A DNA stretch of 5,074 nucleotides, taken from the NCBI GenBank assembly GCA_024404295.1, contig JAKSQE010000100.1:1-5074 (forward strand), in the 5' to 3' direction. This document shows, one piece after another, positions 1-5,074 of the stretch. The notes beneath the pieces were generated by a model that had not been told where the DNA came from, made no database searches, and worked only from the letters and a program-made list of their open reading frames with translations. Both the position numbers and the translations under genes were made by a program. Position 1 is the stretch's first letter; every line of letters begins with the position of its first letter. Source of the DNA: Oscillibacter sp. (lineage in GTDB: Bacteria > Bacillota > Clostridia > Oscillospirales > Oscillospiraceae).

Positions 1-342
1 GTCTTGGGTTATAACACCGCCCGGGATGCTTTCTTTGCAGAGGAATTTGAAAAGTTGGACATTCCCGTGGTGATTACCACCGCCGACGGAAGCCTCGGTA
101 GAAAAGGTTTTGTCACAGACGGCTTAGCTGATCTGGAGTATGATTCTCTCTGCACCTGTGGACCCGAGGCCATGCTGAAAGCCGTCTACAATGTCTGCCC
201 CACCTCCGGCCAGTTCAGCTTCGAAGAGCGCATGGGCTGCGGTTTCGGCGCCTGTATGGGCTGTACCTGCCAAACAAAATACGGCAACAAACGCATCTGT
301 AAAGACGGCCCTGTGCTGGAAAAGGAGGAGATCATCTGGTGA
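1..342 (+). CDS. pyrK: Dihydroorotate dehydrogenase B, electron transfer subunit (PyrK), 3' part only
   Basis: This is the last 113 codons of PyrK; the start lies before the window. PyrK carries FAD and a [2Fe-2S] cluster and moves electrons from PyrD's FMN to NAD+ in the cytoplasmic PyrD2PyrK2 complex. The visible part begins near the end of the ferredoxin-reductase-like NAD domain (LGYNTARDAF; then the CGPEAMLKAV segment at residues 53-62 of the fragment, the CGP motif that contacts the nicotinamide). It ends with the family's cluster-binding tail, where cysteines at fragment residues 80, 85, 88 and 100 form C-X4-C-X2-C-X11-C, followed by KDGPV. Full-length homologues are about 250-260 residues, so a little under half is present. 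The stop codon overlaps the pyrD start by 4 bp, as expected for partners made in fixed ratio. The cut is due to the window edge, with no sign of a broken gene. Identification is firm because of the cysteine motif and the adjacent class 1B pyrD. Confidence 0.95.
   Translation, partial: VLGYNTARDAFFAEEFEKLDIPVVITTADGSLGRKGFVTDGLADLEYDSLCTCGPEAMLKAVYNVCPTSGQFSFEERMGCGFGACMGCTCQTKYGNKRICKDGPVLEKEEIIW
322..341 (+). promoter_or_regulatory. Ribosome binding site and GTG start of pyrD
   Basis: AAGGAGG (322-328) lies inside the last codons of pyrK and precedes the GTG at 339-341 by 10 bases (8 after the extended GGAG run ending at 330). No in-frame ATG offers a family-like N-terminus, so this site fixes the GTG start. 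The GTG shares bases with the pyrK TGA (GTGA), an arrangement that usually means translational coupling. Confidence 0.85.
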
Positions 343-1256
343 GTACGACAAATGTTACTTTGTGCGGTATCGAACTGTCTAATCCCATTATTCCCGCCAG
401 CGGCACCTTTGGCTATGGCTACGAATTCGCCGAGCTGTATGATATCAACGATCTGGGTACCTTCTCTTTCAAGGGTACCACTTCCCAACCCCGCTACGGC
501 AACCCTACGCCCCGCATTGCAGAGTACGCAGGCGGTCTGCTGAATGCAGTCGGTCTGCAGAACCCCGGCGTGGATGCTGTCATTTCCGAAGAACTGCCCA
601 AGCTGGCCAAGGTGTTCCGCAAGCCGGTCATGGCCAACATCAGCGGCTTTTCTGTGCAAGAATATGTCGATGTCTGCCGCAAGTTGGACACCTGTGAACA
701 GGTTGGCTGGCTGGAGGTCAACATCTCCTGCCCCAATGTCCACGGCGGTGGCATGAGCTTTGGCACCGATCCCAAGGCTGCTGCCGAAGTGACCCGTGCA
801 GTCAAGGCTGTCACCACCAAACCCGTCATTATCAAACTGACTCCCAACGTTACCAGTATTGCTGACATGGCAAAAGCCTGTGAGGATGCCGGTGCGGATG
901 GCATCAGCCTCATCAACACGGTGCTTGGTATGCGCATTGACCTCAAAAAGAAAGCGCCCCTCCTGGCCAACACCACCGGCGGTATGTCCGGCCCGGGCAT
1001 TTTCCCTTTAGCTGTTCGCTGCGTGTGGCAGGTATACAACGCCGTCTCCATTCCCATTGTGGGCATGGGCGGTGTGTCCTCTTCCGAGGATGTGATTGAA
1101 CTGATGCTGGCAGGCGCCACCGCTGTGGAAGTGGGCGCTGCCAACCTGACCGACCCTTATGCCTGCAAGCGGATCATGGAAGATCTGCCCCGTGTCATGG
1201 CACAGTATGGAATCAACAACTTACATGAAATTATTGGAGGTGCCCACCATGGGTAA
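339..1256 (+). CDS. pyrD: Dihydroorotate dehydrogenase, class 1B catalytic subunit (PyrD)
   Basis: PyrD is an FMN enzyme with a TIM-barrel fold that oxidises dihydroorotate to orotate, the fourth step of UMP synthesis. The product has 305 residues, normal for the soluble class 1 family, and has no N-terminal membrane segment of the class 2 (quinone-linked) type. Visible motifs are NPIIPASGTFGYG (25 region, N-terminal), NAVGLQNPG at 69-77, the catalytic loop NISCPNVHGGG at 128-138 with base Cys131, IKLTPNV at 165-171, LINTVLGMRID at 191-201, GGMSGPGI at 214-221 and the FMN-phosphate segment VGMGGVSS at 241-248. A cysteine base, rather than the serine of class 2 enzymes, together with the adjacent pyrK marks it as class 1B, which uses NAD+ through PyrK. 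It starts with GTG overlapping pyrK by 4 bp, and its 3' end overlaps pyrF by 8 bp. Confidence in the function is high. Confidence 0.97.
   Translation: MSTTNVTLCGIELSNPIIPASGTFGYGYEFAELYDINDLGTFSFKGTTSQPRYGNPTPRIAEYAGGLLNAVGLQNPGVDAVISEELPKLAKVFRKPVMANISGFSVQEYVDVCRKLDTCEQVGWLEVNISCPNVHGGGMSFGTDPKAAAEVTRAVKAVTTKPVIIKLTPNVTSIADMAKACEDAGADGISLINTVLGMRIDLKKKAPLLANTTGGMSGPGIFPLAVRCVWQVYNAVSIPIVGMGGVSSSEDVIELMLAGATAVEVGAANLTDPYACKRIMEDLPRVMAQYGINNLHEIIGGAHHG
1236..1251 (+). promoter_or_regulatory. Ribosome binding site and ATG start of pyrF
   Basis: GGAGG at 1236-1240, within the end of pyrD, sits 8 bases before the ATG at 1249-1251. It decides the pyrF start. The reading frame stays open upstream to about 1159, but that extension lies inside pyrD and lacks OMP decarboxylase similarity, whereas the protein from 1249 begins with the family-typical MGKDVIIALDFENR. 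Confidence 0.85.
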
Positions 1257-1947
1257 AGACGTTATTATTGCTTTAGACTTTGAAAACCGAGCAAAAACTA
1301 TGGCTTTTCTCGATCAGTTCACGGAGGAAAAGCCCTTCGTCAAGATCGGCATGGAGCTGTTCTATGCCGAAGGCCCGCAAATCGTCCGAGACATCAAGGC
1401 CCGAGGCCATAAGATCTTTCTGGATCTGAAGCTGCACGACATTCCCAACACTGTAAAGAAAGCCATGGCCGTTCTGTCCGGTTTGGATGTGGATATGACC
1501 AACCTACACGCCGCCGGCACCAAGGCTATGATGGAGGCTGCTTTGGAAGGATTGACCCGTCCGGACGGTACTCGCCCTATGCTGATTGCCGTAACCCAGT
1601 TGACCTCTACCAGTCAGGAGCGCATGGAGTCTGATCTTCTGATTCACGAACCTCTGGACAAGGTGGTCATGCACTACGCCAAGTGTGCCGCCGAGTCCGG
1701 TCTGGCCGGCATCGTCTGCTCTCCTCTGGAGGCCGGAAAGGTGCATGAGACTTGTGGCAAGGACTTTGTCACCGTCACCCCGGGAGTCCGTTTTGCCGAT
1801 GGCGAGGTGGGCGATCAGGTTCGCGTGACCACCCCCGCAAAGGCCAAGGAGATCGGCTCCGACTACATCGTGGTAGGCCGTCCCATCACCCAGGCCGCCG
1901 ATCCCGTGGTCGCCTACCGCCGTTGTGTCTCTGAATTTGTCGGTTAA
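1249..1947 (+). CDS. pyrF: Orotidine 5'-phosphate decarboxylase (PyrF)
   Basis: PyrF decarboxylates OMP to UMP, the last step of the pathway, in the cytoplasm as a TIM-barrel dimer. The 232-residue product has the usual length of the short bacterial form. Motifs in order are ALDFENR at 8-14 (strand 1 Asp10), FVKIGMELFY at 30-39 with substrate Lys32, the catalytic LDLKLHDIPNTV at 58-69 giving the Asp59-x-Lys61-x-x-Asp64 charge network, VTQLTSTS at 115-122, GIVCSPLEA at 154-162, TPGVRF at 177-182 and the phosphate-binding VVGRPIT at 208-214 with Arg211. No cofactor site is expected or seen. The ATG overlaps the pyrD stop by 8 bp, and 15 bp separate its stop from pyrE, so it is made from the same mRNA as its neighbours. 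The fragment of the pathway catalysed by PyrE and PyrF is thus encoded side by side. All catalytic residues are present and nothing looks damaged. Confidence 0.97.
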   Translation: MGKDVIIALDFENRAKTMAFLDQFTEEKPFVKIGMELFYAEGPQIVRDIKARGHKIFLDLKLHDIPNTVKKAMAVLSGLDVDMTNLHAAGTKAMMEAALEGLTRPDGTRPMLIAVTQLTSTSQERMESDLLIHEPLDKVVMHYAKCAAESGLAGIVCSPLEAGKVHETCGKDFVTVTPGVRFADGEVGDQVRVTTPAKAKEIGSDYIVVGRPITQAADPVVAYRRCVSEFVG

Positions 1948-1948
1948 G

Positions 1949-1965
1949 AAAGGAGTTTCACTGTG
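1949..1965 (+). promoter_or_regulatory. Ribosome binding site and GTG start of pyrE
   Basis: AAAGGAG (1949-1955) lies directly after the pyrF stop and 7 bases before the GTG at 1963-1965. It supports GTG as the real start: the next in-frame ATG comes only after more than 130 residues of conserved sequence. Confidence 0.85.
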
Positions 1966-2619
1966 GAATCTTATAAAAGAGAATTTATTGACTTTCTGAA
2001 GTCTGCGAATGTGCTGAAATTTGGTGATTTCACCGCAAAGAGCGGCCGCAAGATCCCCTATTTCATCAATGCCGGTGAGATCAAAACCGGTGAGCAGATT
2101 GCAAAGCTGGGCGAGTTCTACGCCAAGGCTTACTTTGAAAAGGTAGGCAACAAGCCCTCCGTTCTCTACGGCCCTGCCTATAAGGGCATTTCCATTGCAG
2201 TTTCCGCCGCTGTGGCTCTGTCCAAAAACGGCCTGAATGTCCCCTTCTTCTTTAACCGCAAGGAGGCCAAGGATCACGGCGAAGGCGGCGTGTTTGTGGG
2301 CTATGTGCCTCAGGCTGGCGAAGAGGTGGTGATCGTGGAAGATGTCATCACTGCCGGCACTGCTATTCGAGAGAGCATGTCCATCCTCAGCGGCCTCGAA
2401 AACGTAAAAGTCATTGCGACCTTTGTTATGGTTGACCGCAAGGAAAAGGGAAAAACTGAGAAGTCCGCTATGGCAGAAGTCGAGGATGAATTTGGTTTCC
2501 CCGTATACAGCGTGGTGGATGTCTATGACATCATCGAATATCTGGAAGAAGATGCCGCCAACGCCGAAAATGTGGAGCGCATCAAGAATTATCTGGCTGT
2601 GAATGGAGCAAAATTATGA
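1963..2619 (+). CDS. pyrE: Orotate phosphoribosyltransferase (PyrE)
   Basis: PyrE joins orotate to the ribose-5-phosphate of PRPP to give OMP and pyrophosphate, which feeds PyrF. The 218-residue product is the usual length. Visible elements are the N-terminal KSGRKIPYFINAG at 26-38 (Lys26 and the Phe34 region bind orotate/PRPP), GPAYKGI at 70-76, the flexible catalytic loop FNRKEAKDHGEGG at 97-109 with Arg99, Lys100, Lys103 and His105, and the PRPP loop VVIVEDVITAGTAI at 122-135. Loop residue numbers match those I recall for the Salmonella/E. coli enzyme, so this looks like the enteric/fungal-type OPRTase. The PRPP loop reads Glu126-Asp127 where the enteric enzyme has Asp-Asp. This acidic replacement is common among phosphoribosyltransferases and should keep activity. 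The enzyme normally acts as a dimer with the catalytic loop reaching across to the partner site. The gene starts with GTG 15 bp after pyrF and overlaps pyrB by 4 bp (ATGA). Confidence 0.96.
   Translation: MESYKREFIDFLKSANVLKFGDFTAKSGRKIPYFINAGEIKTGEQIAKLGEFYAKAYFEKVGNKPSVLYGPAYKGISIAVSAAVALSKNGLNVPFFFNRKEAKDHGEGGVFVGYVPQAGEEVVIVEDVITAGTAIRESMSILSGLENVKVIATFVMVDRKEKGKTEKSAMAEVEDEFGFPVYSVVDVYDIIEYLEEDAANAENVERIKNYLAVNGAKL
2605..2618 (+). promoter_or_regulatory. Ribosome binding site and ATG start of pyrB
   Basis: GGAG at 2605-2608 precedes the ATG at 2616-2618 by 7 bases. The ATG overlaps the pyrE TGA (ATGA at 2616-2619), suggesting that ribosomes finishing pyrE reinitiate on pyrB. Confidence 0.8.
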
Positions 2620-3719
2620 GAAGCCTGATCGACATTCTGGATCTCTCGGTAGAAGAAATCAACGACTTGTGTGTTGTTGCCAGCGATATCATTGCGGAGC
2701 CTGCCAAGTATGCTCACAAATGTGATGGCCGTATTTTGGCCACCCTGTTCTTTGAGCCCTCCACCCGCACTCGTCTGAGCTTTGAATCCGCCATGCTGTC
2801 TCTGGGCGGAAAGGTACTGGGGTTCTCTGATGCCAACAGTTCTTCTACTGCAAAGGGCGAGAGCGTTTCCGATACCATTGAAGTCGTCAGCGGTTACTGC
2901 GACATTATCGCTATGCGCCACCCCAAGGAGGGTGCCCCTCTGGTGGCTACCCGCCGCTCTTTGGTGCCCTTGATCAATGCCGGTGACGGCGGTCACAATC
3001 ATCCCACCCAGACGCTGACTGACCTGCTGACCATCTATCACAAAAAAGGCCATTTTAATGATCTGACCATTGGCCTTTGTGGCGATTTGAAGTTCGGCCG
3101 CACCGTCCACTCCCTGATCAACGCCATGAGCCGTTACACCGGTATCAAGTTCGTACTGATCTCTCCCGAGGAATTGAAACTTCCTCAGTACGTAAAAGAT
3201 GAAGCCATTATCAGCAAAGGCATTGATTTCGTGGAGACTACGGATCTGGAAGCTGCTATGCCGGAGTTGGACATTCTATATATGACCCGAATTCAGAAAG
3301 AGCGCTTCTTCCACGAAGAAGAATATCTGCGTTTGAAAGACAGCTACATTCTCACGCCTGAGAAGCTGGAAACCGCCAAACAGGATCTATGCATCCTGCA
3401 TCCACTCCCTCGCGTGAACGAGATCTCTGTTGCTGTGGACAATGATCCCCGCGCCTGTTACTTTGAGCAGGCACGCTACGGTCGGTTTATTCGCATGGCT
3501 CTGATTTTGAAGTTGCTGGGCATTGACGCCGACGCCGCTGACAGCACAGAAGCTTCCGAGCCGGATCTGTCCGATGTTCTCACCGACACATTTTTCTGTA
3601 AAAATCCCCGCTGTATTACCTCCGTGGAGCAGGAACTGCCACATCTTTTTAAATTGGCTGATAAGGAACATCATATTTATCGTTGTATTTATTGTGAATC
3701 CGAGGCGGAAAAGCAATGA
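2616..3719 (+). CDS. pyrB: Aspartate carbamoyltransferase catalytic chain fused to a PyrI-type zinc domain (PyrB)
   Basis: This enzyme condenses carbamoyl phosphate with aspartate to carbamoyl-aspartate, the first committed step of pyrimidine synthesis. Residues 1-303 form a complete catalytic chain: the carbamoyl-phosphate loop FFEPSTRTRLSFES at 45-58, the 80s loop with Lys80 (AKGES), RHPKEGA at 101-107, HPTQTLTDL at 129-137, GDLKFGRTVHSL at 156-167, YMTRIQKERF at 222-231 and LHPLPRVNEI at 261-270. Typical stand-alone chains are about 305-310 residues; this one has 367. After an acidic linker (about 304-325) come Cys328, Cys333, Cys357 and Cys360, spaced C-X4-C-X23-C-X2-C, the same spacing as the zinc site of E. 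coli PyrI (Cys109/114/138/141), with a similar YRCIYCE ending. The allosteric nucleotide-binding domain of PyrI (about 100 residues) is not present. A zinc-stabilised contact between catalytic chains is inferred. Fused catalytic/regulatory ATCases are known from Thermotoga maritima. It is the last gene of the operon; a hairpin terminator follows 6 bp after its stop. Confidence 0.96.
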   Translation: MRSLIDILDLSVEEINDLCVVASDIIAEPAKYAHKCDGRILATLFFEPSTRTRLSFESAMLSLGGKVLGFSDANSSSTAKGESVSDTIEVVSGYCDIIAMRHPKEGAPLVATRRSLVPLINAGDGGHNHPTQTLTDLLTIYHKKGHFNDLTIGLCGDLKFGRTVHSLINAMSRYTGIKFVLISPEELKLPQYVKDEAIISKGIDFVETTDLEAAMPELDILYMTRIQKERFFHEEEYLRLKDSYILTPEKLETAKQDLCILHPLPRVNEISVAVDNDPRACYFEQARYGRFIRMALILKLLGIDADAADSTEASEPDLSDVLTDTFFCKNPRCITSVEQELPHLFKLADKEHHIYRCIYCESEAEKQ

Positions 3720-3725
3720 TTTCTT

Positions 3726-3766
3726 ACAGGGAAGTACTGCAGATGCGGTACTTCCCTGTTATTTTT
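3726..3766 (+). terminator. Rho-independent terminator of the pyr operon
   Basis: A perfect 12-bp inverted repeat (left arm ACAGGGAAGTAC at 3726-3737, right arm 3748-3759) can extend by one G-U and two G-C pairs to a 15-bp stem (3726-3740 with 3745-3759) closed by the loop AGAT (3741-3744). It runs straight into TTATTTTT (3759-3766). It starts 6 bases after the pyrB stop. The opposite strand has no T-run next to the stem, so it works only for the + strand. It ends the pyr transcript before the aminotransferase gene. Confidence 0.92.
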
Positions 3767-3797
3767 ATGTGTATCTTGAAATTCTCTTGTAAAATCT

Positions 3798-3826
3798 TTG
3801 CCATTCCCACTACCGTGTGGTATGAT
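3798..3826 (+). promoter_or_regulatory. Vegetative (sigma-70/sigma-A type) promoter for the aminotransferase gene
   Basis: A -35 box TTGCCA (3798-3803, five of six consensus bases) and a -10 box TATGAT (3821-3826, five of six) are separated by exactly 17 bases. TGG before the -10 (3818-3820) supplies an extended -10 TGn motif. Transcription would start near 3833, leaving a leader of about 28 bases before the ATG at 3861. Its place right after the pyr terminator means the downstream gene is independently transcribed. I saw no operator or leader structure around it. Confidence 0.82.
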
Positions 3827-3843
3827 ATTTCCAAATTAAGTGC

Positions 3844-3863
3844 AGAAAGGACTGTTTCTGATG
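3844..3863 (+). promoter_or_regulatory. Ribosome binding site and ATG start of the aminotransferase
   Basis: AGAAAGGA (3844-3851) stands 9 bases before the ATG at 3861-3863. An in-frame GTG at 3840 would add seven residues but overlaps this Shine-Dalgarno sequence and has none of its own, so 3861 is preferred. Confidence 0.8.
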
Positions 3864-5045
3864 ATTTCCGAAGCCATGTTAAAATTGGGCACGACCCGCT
3901 CCTGCATCCGTGAGCTGTTTGAATACGGCAATCAGCAGGCTGCCATTGTTGGCCGTGAAAACGTATATGACTATTCTCTGGGCAATCCATCTATTCCCGC
4001 ACCTGCGCAGGTAAAGGCGTCTATCAACGCCATTCTGGATGAGGTCAATAGCCTGTCCATCCACGGCTACACCTCCGCTCCCGGTGCTTTGGACGCTCGC
4101 AAAGCTGTCGCAGACGATTTGAATGCCCGTTTCGACACTTCGATCCGTCCGGAAAACATCTTCCTCTCCTGCGGTGCTGCTCCTGCTCTGATCTCTGTCA
4201 TCCGCGCTCTGGCAGTAGAAGATGCTGAAATTCTGGCCATTGCTCCCTTCTTCCCCGAGTATCGCCCCTTTGTGGAGAATAACGGTTGCAAGTTTGTAGT
4301 AGTTCCCGCCGATACCCAGCAGTTCCAGATTCGCATGGACAAACTGGAGGAAGCCATCAACAGTCACACCCAGGCCGTCATCGTTAACTCTCCCAACAAC
4401 CCCTCCGGTGTTGTTTATACCAAAGAAACGCTGGTTTCCCTTGCCAATGTCCTGACTCGCAAGGCAAAGGAGTTCGGCCATCCTATCTACATCATCGCTG
4501 ACGAGCCGTACCGCGAATTAGCCTATGATGGAGTGGAAGTATCTTTTATCCCCTCTATCTACCCCGATACCGTGATTTGCTACTCCTGGTCCAAGTCCCT
4601 GTCTTTACCCGGTGAGCGCATCGGCTATGTCTGCGTGCCGGATCAGGTCACCGACAGTGCGCAACTGTTTGCCGCCGTTTGCGGTGCCGCCCGAATTATC
4701 GGCCATGTTTGCGCACCTTCTCTGCAGCAGTTGACGGTTGCCCGCTGCGTCTCTCTGCGGCCTGATGTAGAAGCCTATGACCGCAACCGCAAGACTCTCT
4801 ATGACGCTCTGACCTCTTATGGCTATGAATGTGCAAAGCCCAAGGGAGCATTCTATATGTTCGTTAAGGCACCCGGCGGCAATGCGCAAGCCTTTTCCGA
4901 CCGTGCCAAGGAAAAGAATCTGTTGATCGTCCCCGGCGGCGATTTTGGCTGTCCTGACTTTTTCCGCATCAGCACCTCTGTCGATCATGGCATGATTCTG
5001 CGCAGCCTGCCGGTATTTGAGGAACTGATCAAAACGCAGGTTTAA
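3861..5045 (+). CDS. Class I/II pyridoxal-phosphate-dependent aminotransferase, substrate unknown
   Basis: The 394-residue protein belongs to the fold-type I aminotransferases (aspartate aminotransferase superfamily), which move amino groups between amino and keto acids in the cytoplasm. Order of motifs: YSLGNPSIPAP at 38-48 (substrate-entry region), HGYTSAPGALDAR at 68-80, the PLP-phosphate cradle CGAAPAL at 104-110, NSPNNPSG at 176-183 with Asn180 facing the cofactor, ADEPYREL at 213-220 with Asp214 for the pyridine nitrogen and Tyr217, SWSKSLSLPGERIGY at 242-256 with Schiff-base Lys245 and phosphate-binding Arg253, and FFRISTS at 367-373 with Arg369, the expected alpha-carboxylate ligand. 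All expected catalytic residues are there, so it should be active. Length is normal and no signal peptide or membrane segment is seen. It has its own promoter behind the pyr terminator, so its neighbours say little about its substrate. Class membership is sure; the exact reaction is not. Supplying aspartate to PyrB is possible but unsupported. Confidence 0.9.
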   Translation: MISEAMLKLGTTRSCIRELFEYGNQQAAIVGRENVYDYSLGNPSIPAPAQVKASINAILDEVNSLSIHGYTSAPGALDARKAVADDLNARFDTSIRPENIFLSCGAAPALISVIRALAVEDAEILAIAPFFPEYRPFVENNGCKFVVVPADTQQFQIRMDKLEEAINSHTQAVIVNSPNNPSGVVYTKETLVSLANVLTRKAKEFGHPIYIIADEPYRELAYDGVEVSFIPSIYPDTVICYSWSKSLSLPGERIGYVCVPDQVTDSAQLFAAVCGAARIIGHVCAPSLQQLTVARCVSLRPDVEAYDRNRKTLYDALTSYGYECAKPKGAFYMFVKAPGGNAQAFSDRAKEKNLLIVPGGDFGCPDFFRISTSVDHGMILRSLPVFEELIKTQV

Positions 5046-5069
5046 CCCGCCTTGCAAATTAGAATTTGT

Positions 5070-5074
5070 GGAGG
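5070..5074 (+). promoter_or_regulatory. Likely ribosome binding site of a gene beyond the window
   Basis: The window ends in GGAGG, 25 bases after the aminotransferase stop. It has the form of the strong Shine-Dalgarno sites seen before pyrD and pyrF. No terminator is seen between, so a further gene co-transcribed with the aminotransferase may begin just past the edge. This is an inference from five bases. Confidence 0.4.

Noticed and set aside
494..1144. Long open frame on the - strand inside pyrD (216 codons); also 186-743 on the - strand
   Set aside because: Both are antisense to pyrK/pyrD with no family-like sequence and no supporting ribosome site; they are shadows.
1159..1248. N-terminal extension of pyrF using an upstream ATG at 1159
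   Set aside because: The extension is inside pyrD and unlike OMP decarboxylases; the ATG at 1249 has GGAGG at the right distance.
1504..2277. Long open frame on the - strand across the pyrF/pyrE junction (257 codons)
   Set aside because: It lies wholly opposite two well-identified genes, its translation shows no recognisable motif, and it is explained by codon bias of the + strand genes.
1..3719. PyrR-binding or riboswitch-like elements between pyr genes
   Set aside because: The largest gap is 15 bp and is filled by a ribosome binding site; no such element fits or is seen.
3840..3860. GTG at 3840 as the aminotransferase start
   Set aside because: It overlaps the Shine-Dalgarno sequence of the ATG at 3861 and has no ribosome site of its own; it lies only about 7 bases after the predicted transcription start.
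3716..3990. Short frames across the pyrB/aminotransferase gap (3716-3913 +, 3724-3990 -)
   Set aside because: They read through the terminator hairpin and the promoter and have no protein-like sequence; the gap is regulatory.
3879..4481. Open frames on the - strand within the aminotransferase (3879-4481 and 4605-5057)
   Set aside because: They are antisense to a gene with complete catalytic motifs and have no recognisable product.
5055..5068. Small inverted repeat CAAATT/AATTTG after the aminotransferase as a terminator
   Set aside because: The loop would be two bases, the stem is only A/T pairs plus one C-G, and no T-run follows.

Overview
The window is part of a de novo pyrimidine (UMP) biosynthesis operon, all on the + strand, followed by a separately transcribed aminotransferase gene. 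From 5' to 3' it holds the 3' end of pyrK, complete pyrD (class 1B), pyrF, pyrE and pyrB, then an intrinsic terminator, a strong sigma-70/sigma-A type promoter and a class I/II PLP-dependent aminotransferase. About 29 bases remain after the last stop codon, ending in GGAGG, probably the ribosome binding site of a further gene.

The NAD-linked PyrK/PyrD-1B pair, strong GGAGG ribosome sites, GTG starts and compact gene packing point to an anaerobic Gram-positive bacterium. A moderate-GC member of the Clostridia (Oscillospiraceae/Ruminococcaceae-like gut Firmicutes) fits best. This is inferred from gene content and style; no database search was possible.

Region 1-3719 is one transcription unit. 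The genes overlap (GTGA at pyrK/pyrD, 8 bp at pyrD/pyrF, ATGA at pyrE/pyrB) or are 15 bp apart (pyrF/pyrE). PyrB makes carbamoyl-aspartate. PyrD with PyrK oxidises dihydroorotate to orotate and passes electrons to NAD+. PyrE adds ribose-5-phosphate from PRPP, and PyrF decarboxylates OMP to UMP. Carbamoyl-phosphate synthase, dihydroorotase and the operon promoter/leader are not in the window; they may lie upstream of position 1 or elsewhere.

The most notable feature is PyrB. It is a complete aspartate carbamoyltransferase catalytic chain (about 303 residues), then an acidic linker, then a C-terminal four-cysteine domain with exactly the cysteine spacing of the zinc domain of the E. coli regulatory chain PyrI. 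The nucleotide-binding (allosteric) domain of PyrI is absent from the polypeptide, and no separate pyrI is present here. Fused catalytic/regulatory ATCases are known (Thermotoga maritima), so this is an uncommon architecture rather than a new system. I see no mobile element, CRISPR array, RNA gene or unknown defence-like system.
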